This document shows, piece by piece, positions 49,047 through 57,281 of a stretch of 64,000 nt of DNA. The stretch covers positions 62,001 to 126,000 of the forward strand of contig NZ_CP029189.1 of assembly GCF_008642275.1 (NCBI RefSeq), in the 5' to 3' direction. The translations under genes were made by a program, and so were the position numbers. Under the pieces are notes generated by a model. That model was not told the origin of the DNA. It made no database searches and saw only the letters and a program-made list of their open reading frames with translations. Numbering within the stretch: the first letter of the stretch is position 1; each line of letters begins with the position of its first letter. Origin of the DNA: Streptomyces venezuelae (lineage in GTDB: Bacteria; Actinomycetota; Actinomycetes; Streptomycetales; Streptomycetaceae).

Positions 49047-50978
49047 TCAGTTCCCGAGGTTCAACAGCCCAGTGTCCTTGTAGGTGTTGGCGATGTAGAT
49101 GTCGGGGAACAGGGGCTGCGACGTGCCGTCCGACCGCTCGACCCTGGCCGTCATCGTGACCCCCTGGGGGATCGTGCTGTCGCTGTTCCGGTAGTCGGGC
49201 GTCACCTGGTAGAAGATCGCGTCGTTCGGACCGAGAATGCCGCCCTTCGCCACAGGCTTCATCGAATTCTGGGCGAGGGTTTCATAGGTGCGCATGCTGG
49301 GTGTTCCGGTGTTCATTCCCTGCTGCCAGCAGGGGACGAGATTGATCTGCCCGCCGTCCTCCACGGCGCCTGTTCCACCGAGGACATTGGCGATCAGGTG
49401 ACACCGGGCAAGGCCGGCCGTGGACGAGTTCGCCTGACGGAACAAGTCGGCGTCCGCCCAGCCGGTGATGTTCCCCTTCGCGTCACTGCCCTTCCCTGAC
49501 AGCGTGCCCAGGCACGCCTGGGCCGCGGATGCCCGAGTGCCGGGAGGACCGGGCGGAGTGGTGGTCTTGTTGACATGCAGGACCGGTTCGGTCGTGTTCT
49601 TGATCCACCCGCTGCCGGAGGTGAACGCCCCGGCCGGAGTGCTCTGACGGCATACGGCGTACGGCTCGGCGATCGAACCCCCGATCTCTACGGTGAACTG
49701 GTCGTTCTCCACCACTCGCTGGTTGGTGAAGCCCTCGGAGAGCTGACGCTCAGCAGCCTGGTGGTCCGCGAGCGGGACGTGAGCGCGCGCGCAAGGGCTG
49801 CTCGTGCTGCCGTCCAGCACATCGACGACCCACCCGCGGGCGCTGAGACGGGGAAGGAGCTCAGCGCACTGAGCACCGTCGGTTCCCCCCTCGTGGGCGG
49901 CCGCGAAGGGGAACCCGGCGCAGCTGTCGGTTGCAACCAGGTCCGTGCGGGCCTGGAAGGTGCCGCAGGTCCGAGCGGCCCGGTCGGCTGCGCCACTCTT
50001 GGCCCGAGTGAGCGGCTTGTTGAGTCCCCAGCCATCGGGAAGGTTGTTCTGGGCCCACAGGTAGCCGGCCGCCGCAGCCCCCGCGCCCTGCGGGTTCTGC
50101 TGGTCGCTCATCCTGACGATCGGCATGACGCTGGGCACGACGCAGCCGGGGTCGGGGGCACCGGCGGTGGTCGTGTCCCGAACGGCGTCGTCACAGCGGA
50201 TCTTCTTCGGGTTGCTCCAGGAGGCGTTCGGGTCCGTGATCTGGACGCCTGGAGCGGTCACGAACATCTCGTACGACGTCGTGAAGTCCACGGAGGTACC
50301 GGCAGCCGGAGTGGAGGCGTAGGCCAGGTCGCCGCTGATGGCCTTGCCCTTGATCATGTTGTCGCCCTTCCCGTACCACGGGGCGGATGTGGTTGCCTTG
50401 CAGCCGGCCGAACACGCGCCTCTGAACCTCACGTTCAGGGCGGTGACAGCCCCCGTCGCGTCGGTCATGGTGACCGACACCTTCTCCTTCCACTGGGTGC
50501 CCTTGGCGGGCAGGATGGAGCTGCTGGAGACATTGAGCGTTCCGGTACCGACCGGCTTGCCGTTGCTGTCCCTGAGCGTGTACAGGACGGTTATGCCGTA
50601 CACGCAGTACCCGAAGCGGCCGTACCACCACTGCCCGCGGGTCGTGATCTCGCAGCTGCCCGAGTCGGCGGCCGGGGCCGCCGCCGGCGCGGTGGCCAGG
50701 GCCTGCCGCCCTGACGGCGTCACCGGCTCGGCACTCATGGCGACACAGGCCCGTACGGCGCCCGCCCTGCGCTCGTGGGAGCCGGCGGCTGTGGGCTTGC
50801 AGTTCTCCCCAGGCGGCACCGTGACGGGCTGAGTCCTGCTGGGGTTGGCGACGGCGTTCAGGACAGCCGGCGCCCTGCCCGGCGCGTCCTGGCCGTCGGC
50901 GACGGCGGTGCCGGTCGCAGTGAGGCTCAAAGCGAGCAGAAGTCCGGGAAGTATTCGTCTCGTGCGCGGTGAAGTCAT
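49047..50978 (-). CDS. Secreted protein with NucA/NucB-like and NS-endonuclease-like domains, 643 aa
   Basis: A Sec signal peptide (1-28, ending AVA) is followed by a Cys-rich exported part. Two nuclease-type signatures are visible. At about 353-366, CAGFPFAAAHEGGT resembles the C-D-E-Y/F-P-F-A-S-T-x-E-G-G core of NucA/NucB deoxyribonucleases, with VVENDQF (422-428) in the place of their VP-x-E-N segment. At about 525-570, RCHLIANVLGGTG and INLVPCWQQGMNTG with YETLAQ match the H-N-N layout of DNA/RNA non-specific endonucleases (H527, N546, N556, E566). The ATG/GTG at 50978 has the usual signal. It may be a nuclease for extracellular DNA or competitors; I see no immunity gene. Confidence 0.72.
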   Translation of the reverse strand: MTSPRTRRILPGLLLALSLTATGTAVADGQDAPGRAPAVLNAVANPSRTQPVTVPPGENCKPTAAGSHERRAGAVRACVAMSAEPVTPSGRQALATAPAAAPAADSGSCEITTRGQWWYGRFGYCVYGITVLYTLRDSNGKPVGTGTLNVSSSSILPAKGTQWKEKVSVTMTDATGAVTALNVRFRGACSAGCKATTSAPWYGKGDNMIKGKAISGDLAYASTPAAGTSVDFTTSYEMFVTAPGVQITDPNASWSNPKKIRCDDAVRDTTTAGAPDPGCVVPSVMPIVRMSDQQNPQGAGAAAAGYLWAQNNLPDGWGLNKPLTRAKSGAADRAARTCGTFQARTDLVATDSCAGFPFAAAHEGGTDGAQCAELLPRLSARGWVVDVLDGSTSSPCARAHVPLADHQAAERQLSEGFTNQRVVENDQFTVEIGGSIAEPYAVCRQSTPAGAFTSGSGWIKNTTEPVLHVNKTTTPPGPPGTRASAAQACLGTLSGKGSDAKGNITGWADADLFRQANSSTAGLARCHLIANVLGGTGAVEDGGQINLVPCWQQGMNTGTPSMRTYETLAQNSMKPVAKGGILGPNDAIFYQVTPDYRNSDSTIPQGVTMTARVERSDGTSQPLFPDIYIANTYKDTGLLNLGN

Positions 50979-51196
50979 GTCTTCTCTCGGTGGAAGGTCA
51001 TCCCAGGCGCGTCCTGAAAATGGCCGCGCGATCAGTCGAGCAGCGCTGCGTTCTGACGTTCACGGCGAGGAAAAGCGCCCGTCGGACCGTCGTCATGAGC
51101 CGGCGGACGCGAGGGCATGCCGCGGGTGGAGGCGGCATGGACGATTGCGCCGGCGTCGCCCACGGCGCTGAGCGTGGGCGCGGCACTTCGGTCGTT

Positions 51197-51237
51197 GGAA
51201 CGCCTCCGCACCCGTCGACAGGGGGCGGAGGCGTTCC
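51197..51237 (-). terminator. Hairpin after the FG-GAP pseudoprotease gene
   Basis: Perfect 13-bp stem (51197-51209 with 51225-51237) with a 15-base loop, 40 bases after the stop at 51277. It separates this gene from the nuclease gene, which must have its own promoter at 50979-51196. Confidence 0.7.
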
Positions 51238-51276
51238 CGGCCTCACGTGTGTCAGGCAGGCCGGCTGCCTCACGGG

Positions 51277-52800
51277 CTAGCTGATGGACTTGATGGCGCC
51301 CCATCCACCGGTGCCGACCTGGACGCTGGGCCCGTCGATGGGTCCGTGGATGTCGGCGCCGCCCTTGTAGAACTTGAGGGTGCCGTCGCCGGCGGTGGCC
51401 CACATGTCGGCGACCCCGTCGCGGTTGGCGTCCGCGGCACCGGCGATGAGCGGCCGGTTGGCGACGGTGTAGCCCCGGCCGAACTCGGTGCGGTCGCTGA
51501 AGGTCTTTCCGTCGGGCTGCCCGAGGTAGACGTAGAAGATCCCGTCCCGGGTGTCGCGGGCCAGCAGGTCGGGACGGCCGTCCTGGTTGGCGTCGCCGAG
51601 GGCGCTCAGGTCCATGACGTCCCATCCGGAGGTGCCGATGACGATGGGAGCGGAGACGGCCGCCGCGGTGCCGACGACACCCGGGTACAGGAAGAGCTTG
51701 TTGGAGTGCGTGACGACCAGGTCGGGCTTTCCGTCACGGTTGGTGTCGCCGACACCGACGACCTGGGCGCCGGAGGGCAGTCCGCTGCCGATGTCGACCG
51801 GCGAGCCTATGGTGCCGTTGCCGAGGTTGGGATAGACACGAAGCTCGCCGCCGACACGGGCGACGACGTCCTCCATTCCGTCGCCGTTCCAGTCGCCCCG
51901 ATGTGTCACGGAGGATCCTGACCATCCGCCCGTGCCGATGACGGTGGGCGCACCGAGGGCGCCGGTACCCGTGCCGGGGTACAGGAGCAGCTTGCCGTCC
52001 TCGTCGACGGCGACCATGTCGGGCTTCTTGTCGCCGTTCATGTCACCGGCGACCGGGGTGACGTTGCCGCTGATCCAGGAGCGCAGGTCGTCGATGCGGG
52101 TGGCCACGGCGCCGGTGCGGGTCTCGGTGGCGGGGGTTCCCAGACATCCGCCTTGCCAGGACCGGCTGGTGACGGCGACGAGTTCCTGGGTCTGGCCGTT
52201 GGTGCGCAGGACCGGGCCGCCGGCGTCGCCCTTGCAGATCACGGCGTCGCCGGTCGGGGTCAGCGCGATGTTCGCGGAGCTGTCCCCGGTCGCGGTGAAT
52301 GCGCCGGTGTGCAGGATGTCGGGTACCCAGGTGGTCCTCGTCTGGCCGAAGCCGGCTGCCGTGACGGACTGGCCTGCCGTGACGGGCGTGGTGGCCAGGG
52401 CGACCGGCTTCACACCGGCGATGCCGGTGTTCAGTTTGACCAGGACGAGGTCCCGGTCGGGGTACGGGACGAGTTCCACCGCGGTGCGCACGGTACCGGT
52501 CGAGGTCTGCGTCAGGTTGGTCCGCCCGACCGTGACGGTGGTGGCGACGGCGGGCTTGCCGGCCGCGGGCTTGGCATCCGCGGCGAAGCAGGAAGCAGCT
52601 GTCAGGACCCAGCGCTGGGAGACGAGCGTTCCGGTGCACGCGCGCTCGGAGTTGCCTATCTGGATACGGGCGGTGAAGCCGTAGGCCGCAGTGGCGTCGG
52701 GGCCGTGCAGGGCCTGGGAGGGGGAGCTGAGCAGGCTGAGGCCCACCGCGCCGAGCGCGACGGCACCGGAATACTTGGCGCGTCTTGTGAACTGTGACAT
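51277..52800 (-). CDS. Secreted trypsin-fold protein lacking catalytic His and Ser, with FG-GAP repeats, 507 aa
   Basis: Signal peptide (1-30, ending SQA) then an S1/trypsin-like domain (35-240). In the place of the canonical LTAAHC it has LTAASC, so the catalytic His is Ser70. In the place of GDSGGP it has GDAGGP, so the nucleophile Ser is Ala193. The Asp (D117, DRDLVLVKL) is kept. It should not be a working protease. Five FG-GAP/VCBS-type repeats follow with calcium motifs DMNGDKKPD, DWNGDGMED, DTNRDGKPD, DANQDGRPD and DANRDGVAD, likely a beta-propeller. It is probably a binding or scaffold protein. ATG 52800 is used. It lies within the secreted set. Confidence 0.88.
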   Translation of the reverse strand: MSQFTRRAKYSGAVALGAVGLSLLSSPSQALHGPDATAAYGFTARIQIGNSERACTGTLVSQRWVLTAASCFAADAKPAAGKPAVATTVTVGRTNLTQTSTGTVRTAVELVPYPDRDLVLVKLNTGIAGVKPVALATTPVTAGQSVTAAGFGQTRTTWVPDILHTGAFTATGDSSANIALTPTGDAVICKGDAGGPVLRTNGQTQELVAVTSRSWQGGCLGTPATETRTGAVATRIDDLRSWISGNVTPVAGDMNGDKKPDMVAVDEDGKLLLYPGTGTGALGAPTVIGTGGWSGSSVTHRGDWNGDGMEDVVARVGGELRVYPNLGNGTIGSPVDIGSGLPSGAQVVGVGDTNRDGKPDLVVTHSNKLFLYPGVVGTAAAVSAPIVIGTSGWDVMDLSALGDANQDGRPDLLARDTRDGIFYVYLGQPDGKTFSDRTEFGRGYTVANRPLIAGAADANRDGVADMWATAGDGTLKFYKGGADIHGPIDGPSVQVGTGGWGAIKSIS

Positions 52801-52939
52801 GTGATTCTCCGAAGGACTGAGACGTGAGGGGCCGGGCGGGGGTCCCGAGGGTGCGCTGCGGTTCGGGGCGCGGCCCCGGCCTGGCCGGACCGCAGGGCGG
52901 GCCGGTGCTTGACGTGCGGGGTGTGCAGGGTGTGCGGGA

Positions 52940-55900
52940 CTATCGGCGTACGAACTGGATCGTCACCGGGGAGAGGACGTCGTCGACGACTTCCTCGACC
53001 TTCTTCGCGACGGATTTCACGGCGGGGACGACGCCTCCGCCGGCGCCTCGCGTGAGCAGGTTGAGGGCGAAGCCTCCGGCGGCGTTGACGAACTCGCTGC
53101 TGGTGAAGCCGTACTCGATGCCGGTGGCGACGGCGCTGACCCCGCCGGCCACAAGGGAGACGCCCGCGAGGATGGCGGAGATGGTGACGGTGAGCGGGGC
53201 CGCGGGCAGGAAGACGGAGGCGACGGCGAAGCCGGCCGCGAGCAGGCCGGTGGCCGTGCCGACCGTCCCCGCGGCGTCAGCCCACCACTTGGCGTCTTCC
53301 CACCACTCCTCGCCCTCGGTCTGGGATCCGTTCGGATTCACCTGGTCGTTTTCGGGTGCGTCGGACGGGTTGGTCTTGGTGTCGCGGTCCTTCTTCGCCT
53401 GCGCGGCGGCCCGGGACGCCTCCTCCGCTATCTCCTGGGCGCGCATGTTCACCTGGATCTGCCGCGCTTGGCTCGCCGCGTTCGCCGCTGCGGTGGCGTT
53501 CTGGCCCGCTGTCACCGCCGCGTTGTGGGCGCTGGCTGCCGATCCGCGGGCCTGGGCCGATGACGCCACGGCGTTGCGTGCGGCGTCGATGGCGCGGTTG
53601 GCGGAGTAGTTCGCGGCGCGGTAGGCGGTGCGCGCGCTGTTGGCGGCGTTCGCGGCCTTGACCGCGGAGGCCTGGGCGTCGGCGGCCGACTTGTCCGCGG
53701 CGTTGGCGTTGGACTCGGCCTGGCCGGCGTAGAGGGAGGCGTCGGCGGACGCCCGGAGGGCCTTGGCGGCCCACTCCTGTGCGGCCTGGCCGGCCTTTCG
53801 CGCGTCCGCTGCCACCTGCGACGCGAGAGCGGCTTCCTGCTGGGCCTCCTTGGCGAGCTTGTAGGCGGCAGCGATGACGCCCTTCATGGCCGATTCGTGG
53901 CTGAGGGAATCGTGGTCGAGCTGGGCCGCCTTGTGCTGGAGCTCCTCGACCAGGACGCGTTTCATCCAGCCGGGGCCTTCCAGAGCCACTTCGGCGTACG
54001 ACCGGGTGTAGGGACCGCCGGTGGTGAGGAGGGATCCGGCGGTGACGTTGTCGTCCTCCCTCACGGCCTTCTCGAGCTCGGTGTCGAAGAAGGTCTGCAG
54101 TGACTGCGGCGTGTTGGAGTTGAGGGCGTCGTTGCCGACCCGGATGACGCCCTTGCCCGGGTTGGCGTTGAGGATGCGGAAGATGTTGGTGCGGTTCTCG
54201 GTGGCCCGGGCCCTGAGTACGCCGGAGGTGTTGAAGTCCCCCACGGCCTGGGCGCCGCCGTTGGCCAGAGCCGCCGCGGCGGCTGCGGCGACCGTGGGAT
54301 CGGAGACCTTGGAGATGTACAGAGCGGTCTCGCGGTCGTCCTGTGCCTCGGCGAGGGCGCGGTCCAGGTCGATCCACGAGTACACGTCCCAGTCGGTGCC
54401 CGCGAGCGCGAACTGGGCGGCTTCCCTCGTCCACGTGCCCTTCGAGCTCAGCAGGGCGATCGCGGCCTTGCGGCCCAGCGTGGCGGCGAGGCTCATGTCA
54501 TCGGCGGACAGTGCCTGCTCCGCCCGGCTGATCAGGTCCTTGATCGCCGCTTCCGTCTGCTGCTGCTGCGTCCGCCTGCCCGCGGCGGCCGCGCGGTCGG
54601 CGGCGTCCGCCGTGGCGAGCGCACGTGCTTCCTGGAGGGCCTGCTTCTTGTCCTCCTCCAGGTTCGCGAGCTCGGCTTCGCGGGCCTTCTTCTCCACCGC
54701 CTCGGCGTCCACGACCGCCTTGAAGGCCGCGTCGGCCGCCTTTACCGCCTCACCAGCATGGGCGGTGGACTTGTTCGCGAAGTCGATGGCCTGGCCGGCG
54801 TGCTTCACCGCGTCCTCAGCGGCATCGGCGGCCTTCTCGGCGTGCCCGGCCGCCGAGTTCGCCGCGTCACGCGAGGCACGCGCCGAGGCGGCGGAGGCGT
54901 TGGCCAGGCTCTGTGCCCTGGCCGCGGCGCTGGTCGCCTGCTGCGCGGCGGTGCCGGCGATCTCGGCCTGCCGCTTCGCTTGCGCGGCCTCGCCCTGAGC
55001 CGCGCCCGAAGCGGCGGCGGCCTGCGCGGAGGCGGTGGCGGCCGCCGACGCGTTGCGCGCGGCCGACGCGGCCGCGGCACCCGCACCGGCCGACTGCTGG
55101 GAGGCGACGGCCGCCTGATCCGCGGCGGCGGCCGAGTTGCGCGCCTGGGCGGCCGCGTTCCGGGCGGCCACTGCGGCGTTCTTGGCCTCGCCGCTCTTGG
55201 AGGCGTCCTTCGCGGCCGCGATGGCGGCGTTGTAGGCACGGGAGGCGGCCGCTCCCGCGGCAGCCGCCGCTTGGGAGGCGGCGGCGGCCGCGGACGAGGC
55301 GCGGCGCGAGGCTTCGACGGCAGCGTTGGAGGAGCGGATCGCGGTCCGCGAGGCGGAAGCCGCTCCCTGAGCCGCTGTCGCGGCCTTCGTGGCTGCGGCG
55401 GCCGACTTGTCCACGTTGCCCTTGGCCAGTGCGGCTTCGGCAGCCGCGGTCTCGGCTGCGCGCTTCGCCTTGTCCGCGGCGTCGACGGCCCGCTCCGATG
55501 CCTCGATCGCCAGATCGGTCTTGGCCCGGGCACGCTGCGACTCGCGTGTGACGACAGCGACGAGCTGCTCGATGGATGCCGCTTCCCGGTCCCTGGCGCG
55601 GGCGATGTGCTGCCCGGTGTCGAGGTACCACTGGATGTCGTCGGCGGTGCCGCTGAGGGCGCGGTTCGCGTACTTGGTGACCTCCGGCCCTGCCTTGGCG
55701 AGGCTCGCGGTGATGTCGATGCGCATGTCCTCGAGGCGGGCCGTGTACTGCCCCGTGGCGAGGAAGGTCTCCAGCGCGCTCTGGGTGCCTGCGTCGATGG
55801 CGGCGGAGCCGTCGCGCTTGACGGCCTTCCCTCCGTTGCCGATCACCGCGAGGGCGGTGATGCGGAGGTCTTCGGATATCGCGGACCGGTAGCCCTCCCG

Positions 55901-56293
55901 CACGAAGGCGGCGATCGCACCGTCTCCCGCGTCGAGGGCCGCCGAGGAATCCCTCCGTACCGCCTTTCCGCCTCGGGCCAGGTAGGAGAACACGGCGACG
56001 CGGTTGTCCTCGGCCGTCGTCTTGGGCAGCTGCTCGGCAAGGAAGGCGGCGATGTCTTCGTCGGTACCGCTCAGAGCGTGGGCGGCGGCAGGCCGCGTCG
56101 CCTTGCCGCCGAGCATGTAGGCGCGGACCGCCTTGGCCCGCGGAGTGTCGGGGAGTTGGAGCAGGTCCCCGGTGTTGCCGGGGGCACCGTCCGCGCGGGC
56201 CGGCGAACTGAGGAAGGCTGGAGTGGACGCGGCGGCCACAGTGGCTGTCACTGCGGTGACGAAGCGCCGACGACTCCAGAAGGTTGTCTGCAC
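52940..56293 (-). CDS. Exported ALF-repeat and Ala-rich coiled-coil protein, 1117 aa
   Basis: The signal has a twin-arginine motif (S7-R-R-R-F-V) before a hydrophobic stretch ending at ARA, so it is a likely Tat substrate. Residues 45-240 hold about four ALF repeats (RAYMLGGKATRPAAAHALSGTDEDIAAFLAE and copies). A very Ala-rich coiled coil, about 250-570, follows. A second ALF block occupies about 590-800, a second coiled coil follows, and then NPSDAPENDQVNPNGSQ. The C-terminus has hydrophobic helices (about 1010-1075) and a conserved-looking basic tail. ALF repeats occur in actinobacterial secreted and polymorphic-toxin proteins, but no known toxin domain is visible. GTG 56293 has GAAGG seven bases before it. 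Confidence 0.85.
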   Translation of the reverse strand: MQTTFWSRRRFVTAVTATVAAASTPAFLSSPARADGAPGNTGDLLQLPDTPRAKAVRAYMLGGKATRPAAAHALSGTDEDIAAFLAEQLPKTTAEDNRVAVFSYLARGGKAVRRDSSAALDAGDGAIAAFVREGYRSAISEDLRITALAVIGNGGKAVKRDGSAAIDAGTQSALETFLATGQYTARLEDMRIDITASLAKAGPEVTKYANRALSGTADDIQWYLDTGQHIARARDREAASIEQLVAVVTRESQRARAKTDLAIEASERAVDAADKAKRAAETAAAEAALAKGNVDKSAAAATKAATAAQGAASASRTAIRSSNAAVEASRRASSAAAAASQAAAAAGAAASRAYNAAIAAAKDASKSGEAKNAAVAARNAAAQARNSAAAADQAAVASQQSAGAGAAAASAARNASAAATASAQAAAASGAAQGEAAQAKRQAEIAGTAAQQATSAAARAQSLANASAASARASRDAANSAAGHAEKAADAAEDAVKHAGQAIDFANKSTAHAGEAVKAADAAFKAVVDAEAVEKKAREAELANLEEDKKQALQEARALATADAADRAAAAGRRTQQQQTEAAIKDLISRAEQALSADDMSLAATLGRKAAIALLSSKGTWTREAAQFALAGTDWDVYSWIDLDRALAEAQDDRETALYISKVSDPTVAAAAAAALANGGAQAVGDFNTSGVLRARATENRTNIFRILNANPGKGVIRVGNDALNSNTPQSLQTFFDTELEKAVREDDNVTAGSLLTTGGPYTRSYAEVALEGPGWMKRVLVEELQHKAAQLDHDSLSHESAMKGVIAAAYKLAKEAQQEAALASQVAADARKAGQAAQEWAAKALRASADASLYAGQAESNANAADKSAADAQASAVKAANAANSARTAYRAANYSANRAIDAARNAVASSAQARGSAASAHNAAVTAGQNATAAANAASQARQIQVNMRAQEIAEEASRAAAQAKKDRDTKTNPSDAPENDQVNPNGSQTEGEEWWEDAKWWADAAGTVGTATGLLAAGFAVASVFLPAAPLTVTISAILAGVSLVAGGVSAVATGIEYGFTSSEFVNAAGGFALNLLTRGAGGGVVPAVKSVAKKVEEVVDDVLSPVTIQFVRR

Positions 56294-56493
56294 GCAAGAA
56301 CCTTCGTTCGATCGGTTGGATGGATGTATCGCGTCCGGCCCGGCAAGGGCGGCGGCGCCGTCAGAAGGGGGAGACGTCCCTCAGCACGCCGTGTCGCGGC
56401 CTGCTGCGCCGCGAAGGCGGTTCCCCGGCCGCTGGTGCGGCCGGCTGGAGAGCGCTCGGGCAGCGGACCGGATGCTCGGCGCATCAGCGCTCT

Positions 56494-56997
56494 CTACTTC
56501 TGCATCCGGATCTCGACGAGCATGAACTCGCGGCCAGTCGGGTCGGTGGTCTCTCCCACCGGCGTCCACTGGTTCGGCGTGACGGTGAACGACTTCTTCT
56601 CGGAGCCGACGGTCATGTCGACCGTGGTGTCGTAGTCGTTGCCCTTGACTCCGTAGACGGAGGGGATCTCAAGCGTCAGGAAGCCGGAGTCGCCGGTCAC
56701 CTTGAAGCAGACGGGGACCGCGTCCTCCGGACGCCTCATGATCTGCAGCAGCCCGCTCGCACTCCCGCAGTCCGCGAGGGTGACATGTCCGTCTCCTCGC
56801 TTCAGGACGATGCCCTTCTCCTGCAGGACGCCGTCCGCGTTCGGGTACCGGAAGTCCTCGACCGCGAACCCCGGCAGTTCACCCGCAGCGACAGCCTGCG
56901 GGGCTCCGACAGCCGGATTCGACAGTCCTGAAAGGGCAGCCAGCGCACCCATGGCCACAACCCCGCCCAAAGTGGCGATTCTTCTTATGTAACGCAA
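56494..56997 (-). CDS. Small secreted protein starting with TTG, 167 aa
   Basis: A Sec signal peptide (about 1-33, ending VAAG or AVA) precedes a beta-rich mature domain with two cysteines (ADCGSASG, PVCFKV). No family is recognised. The TTG at 56997 is chosen because GGAG lies 7 bases upstream and only this start gives a full signal peptide. The first codons use rare ATA and AGA AGA. It is separated by 200 bases from the ALF gene, and both are transcribed in the same direction. It probably shares the promoter area that faces the AraC gene. Confidence 0.75.
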   Translation of the reverse strand: MRYIRRIATLGGVVAMGALAALSGLSNPAVGAPQAVAAGELPGFAVEDFRYPNADGVLQEKGIVLKRGDGHVTLADCGSASGLLQIMRRPEDAVPVCFKVTGDSGFLTLEIPSVYGVKGNDYDTTVDMTVGSEKKSFTVTPNQWTPVGETTDPTGREFMLVEIRMQK

Positions 56998-57120
56998 TTT
57001 CCTTCTCCTTCTCGCACGCTATTGACCCGATGCAGCCACAGAGGGCAGCCACCGCTGATCGCACCCGGCCTGGTGGCCGAGTGCGCGTGTACGTCGTATG
57101 GCTGAGCGACCGACAATGAG

Positions 57121-57206
57121 TGGAGTGGGAACTCCAGATCGTTTGCCGTACCGGGATCGGAATACGGCAACAGCACCGATGCCTGACGGTTGCGCGCACG
57201 CAACCG
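57121..57206. promoter_or_regulatory. Three inverted repeats between the secreted set and the AraC gene
   Basis: TGGAGT-GGGA-ACTCCA (57121-57136), TTGCCGTA-N12-TACGGCAA (57143-57170) and CGGTTGCG-CGCA-CGCAACCG (57187-57206) are perfect inverted repeats in the divergent intergenic region. They could be regulator sites, for AraC or another protein, or leader hairpins of either transcript. Confidence 0.5.
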
Positions 57207-57281
57207 CCGGCCCGGTGCGAACAGCACCTCGCGCGGCAAGCTCCGGCAGACACCCCGCAACGACCCCGCACAAGGACGGAC

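Noticed and set aside
51277..52800. Active secreted trypsin-like protease
   Set aside because: His and Ser of the catalytic triad are replaced by Ser70 and Ala193, so protease function is not claimed.
54758..56635. A 625-residue plus-strand frame opposite the ALF gene
   Set aside because: It is the antisense of the Ala-rich coiled coil, giving a Gly/Arg/Val string with no RBS or motif.
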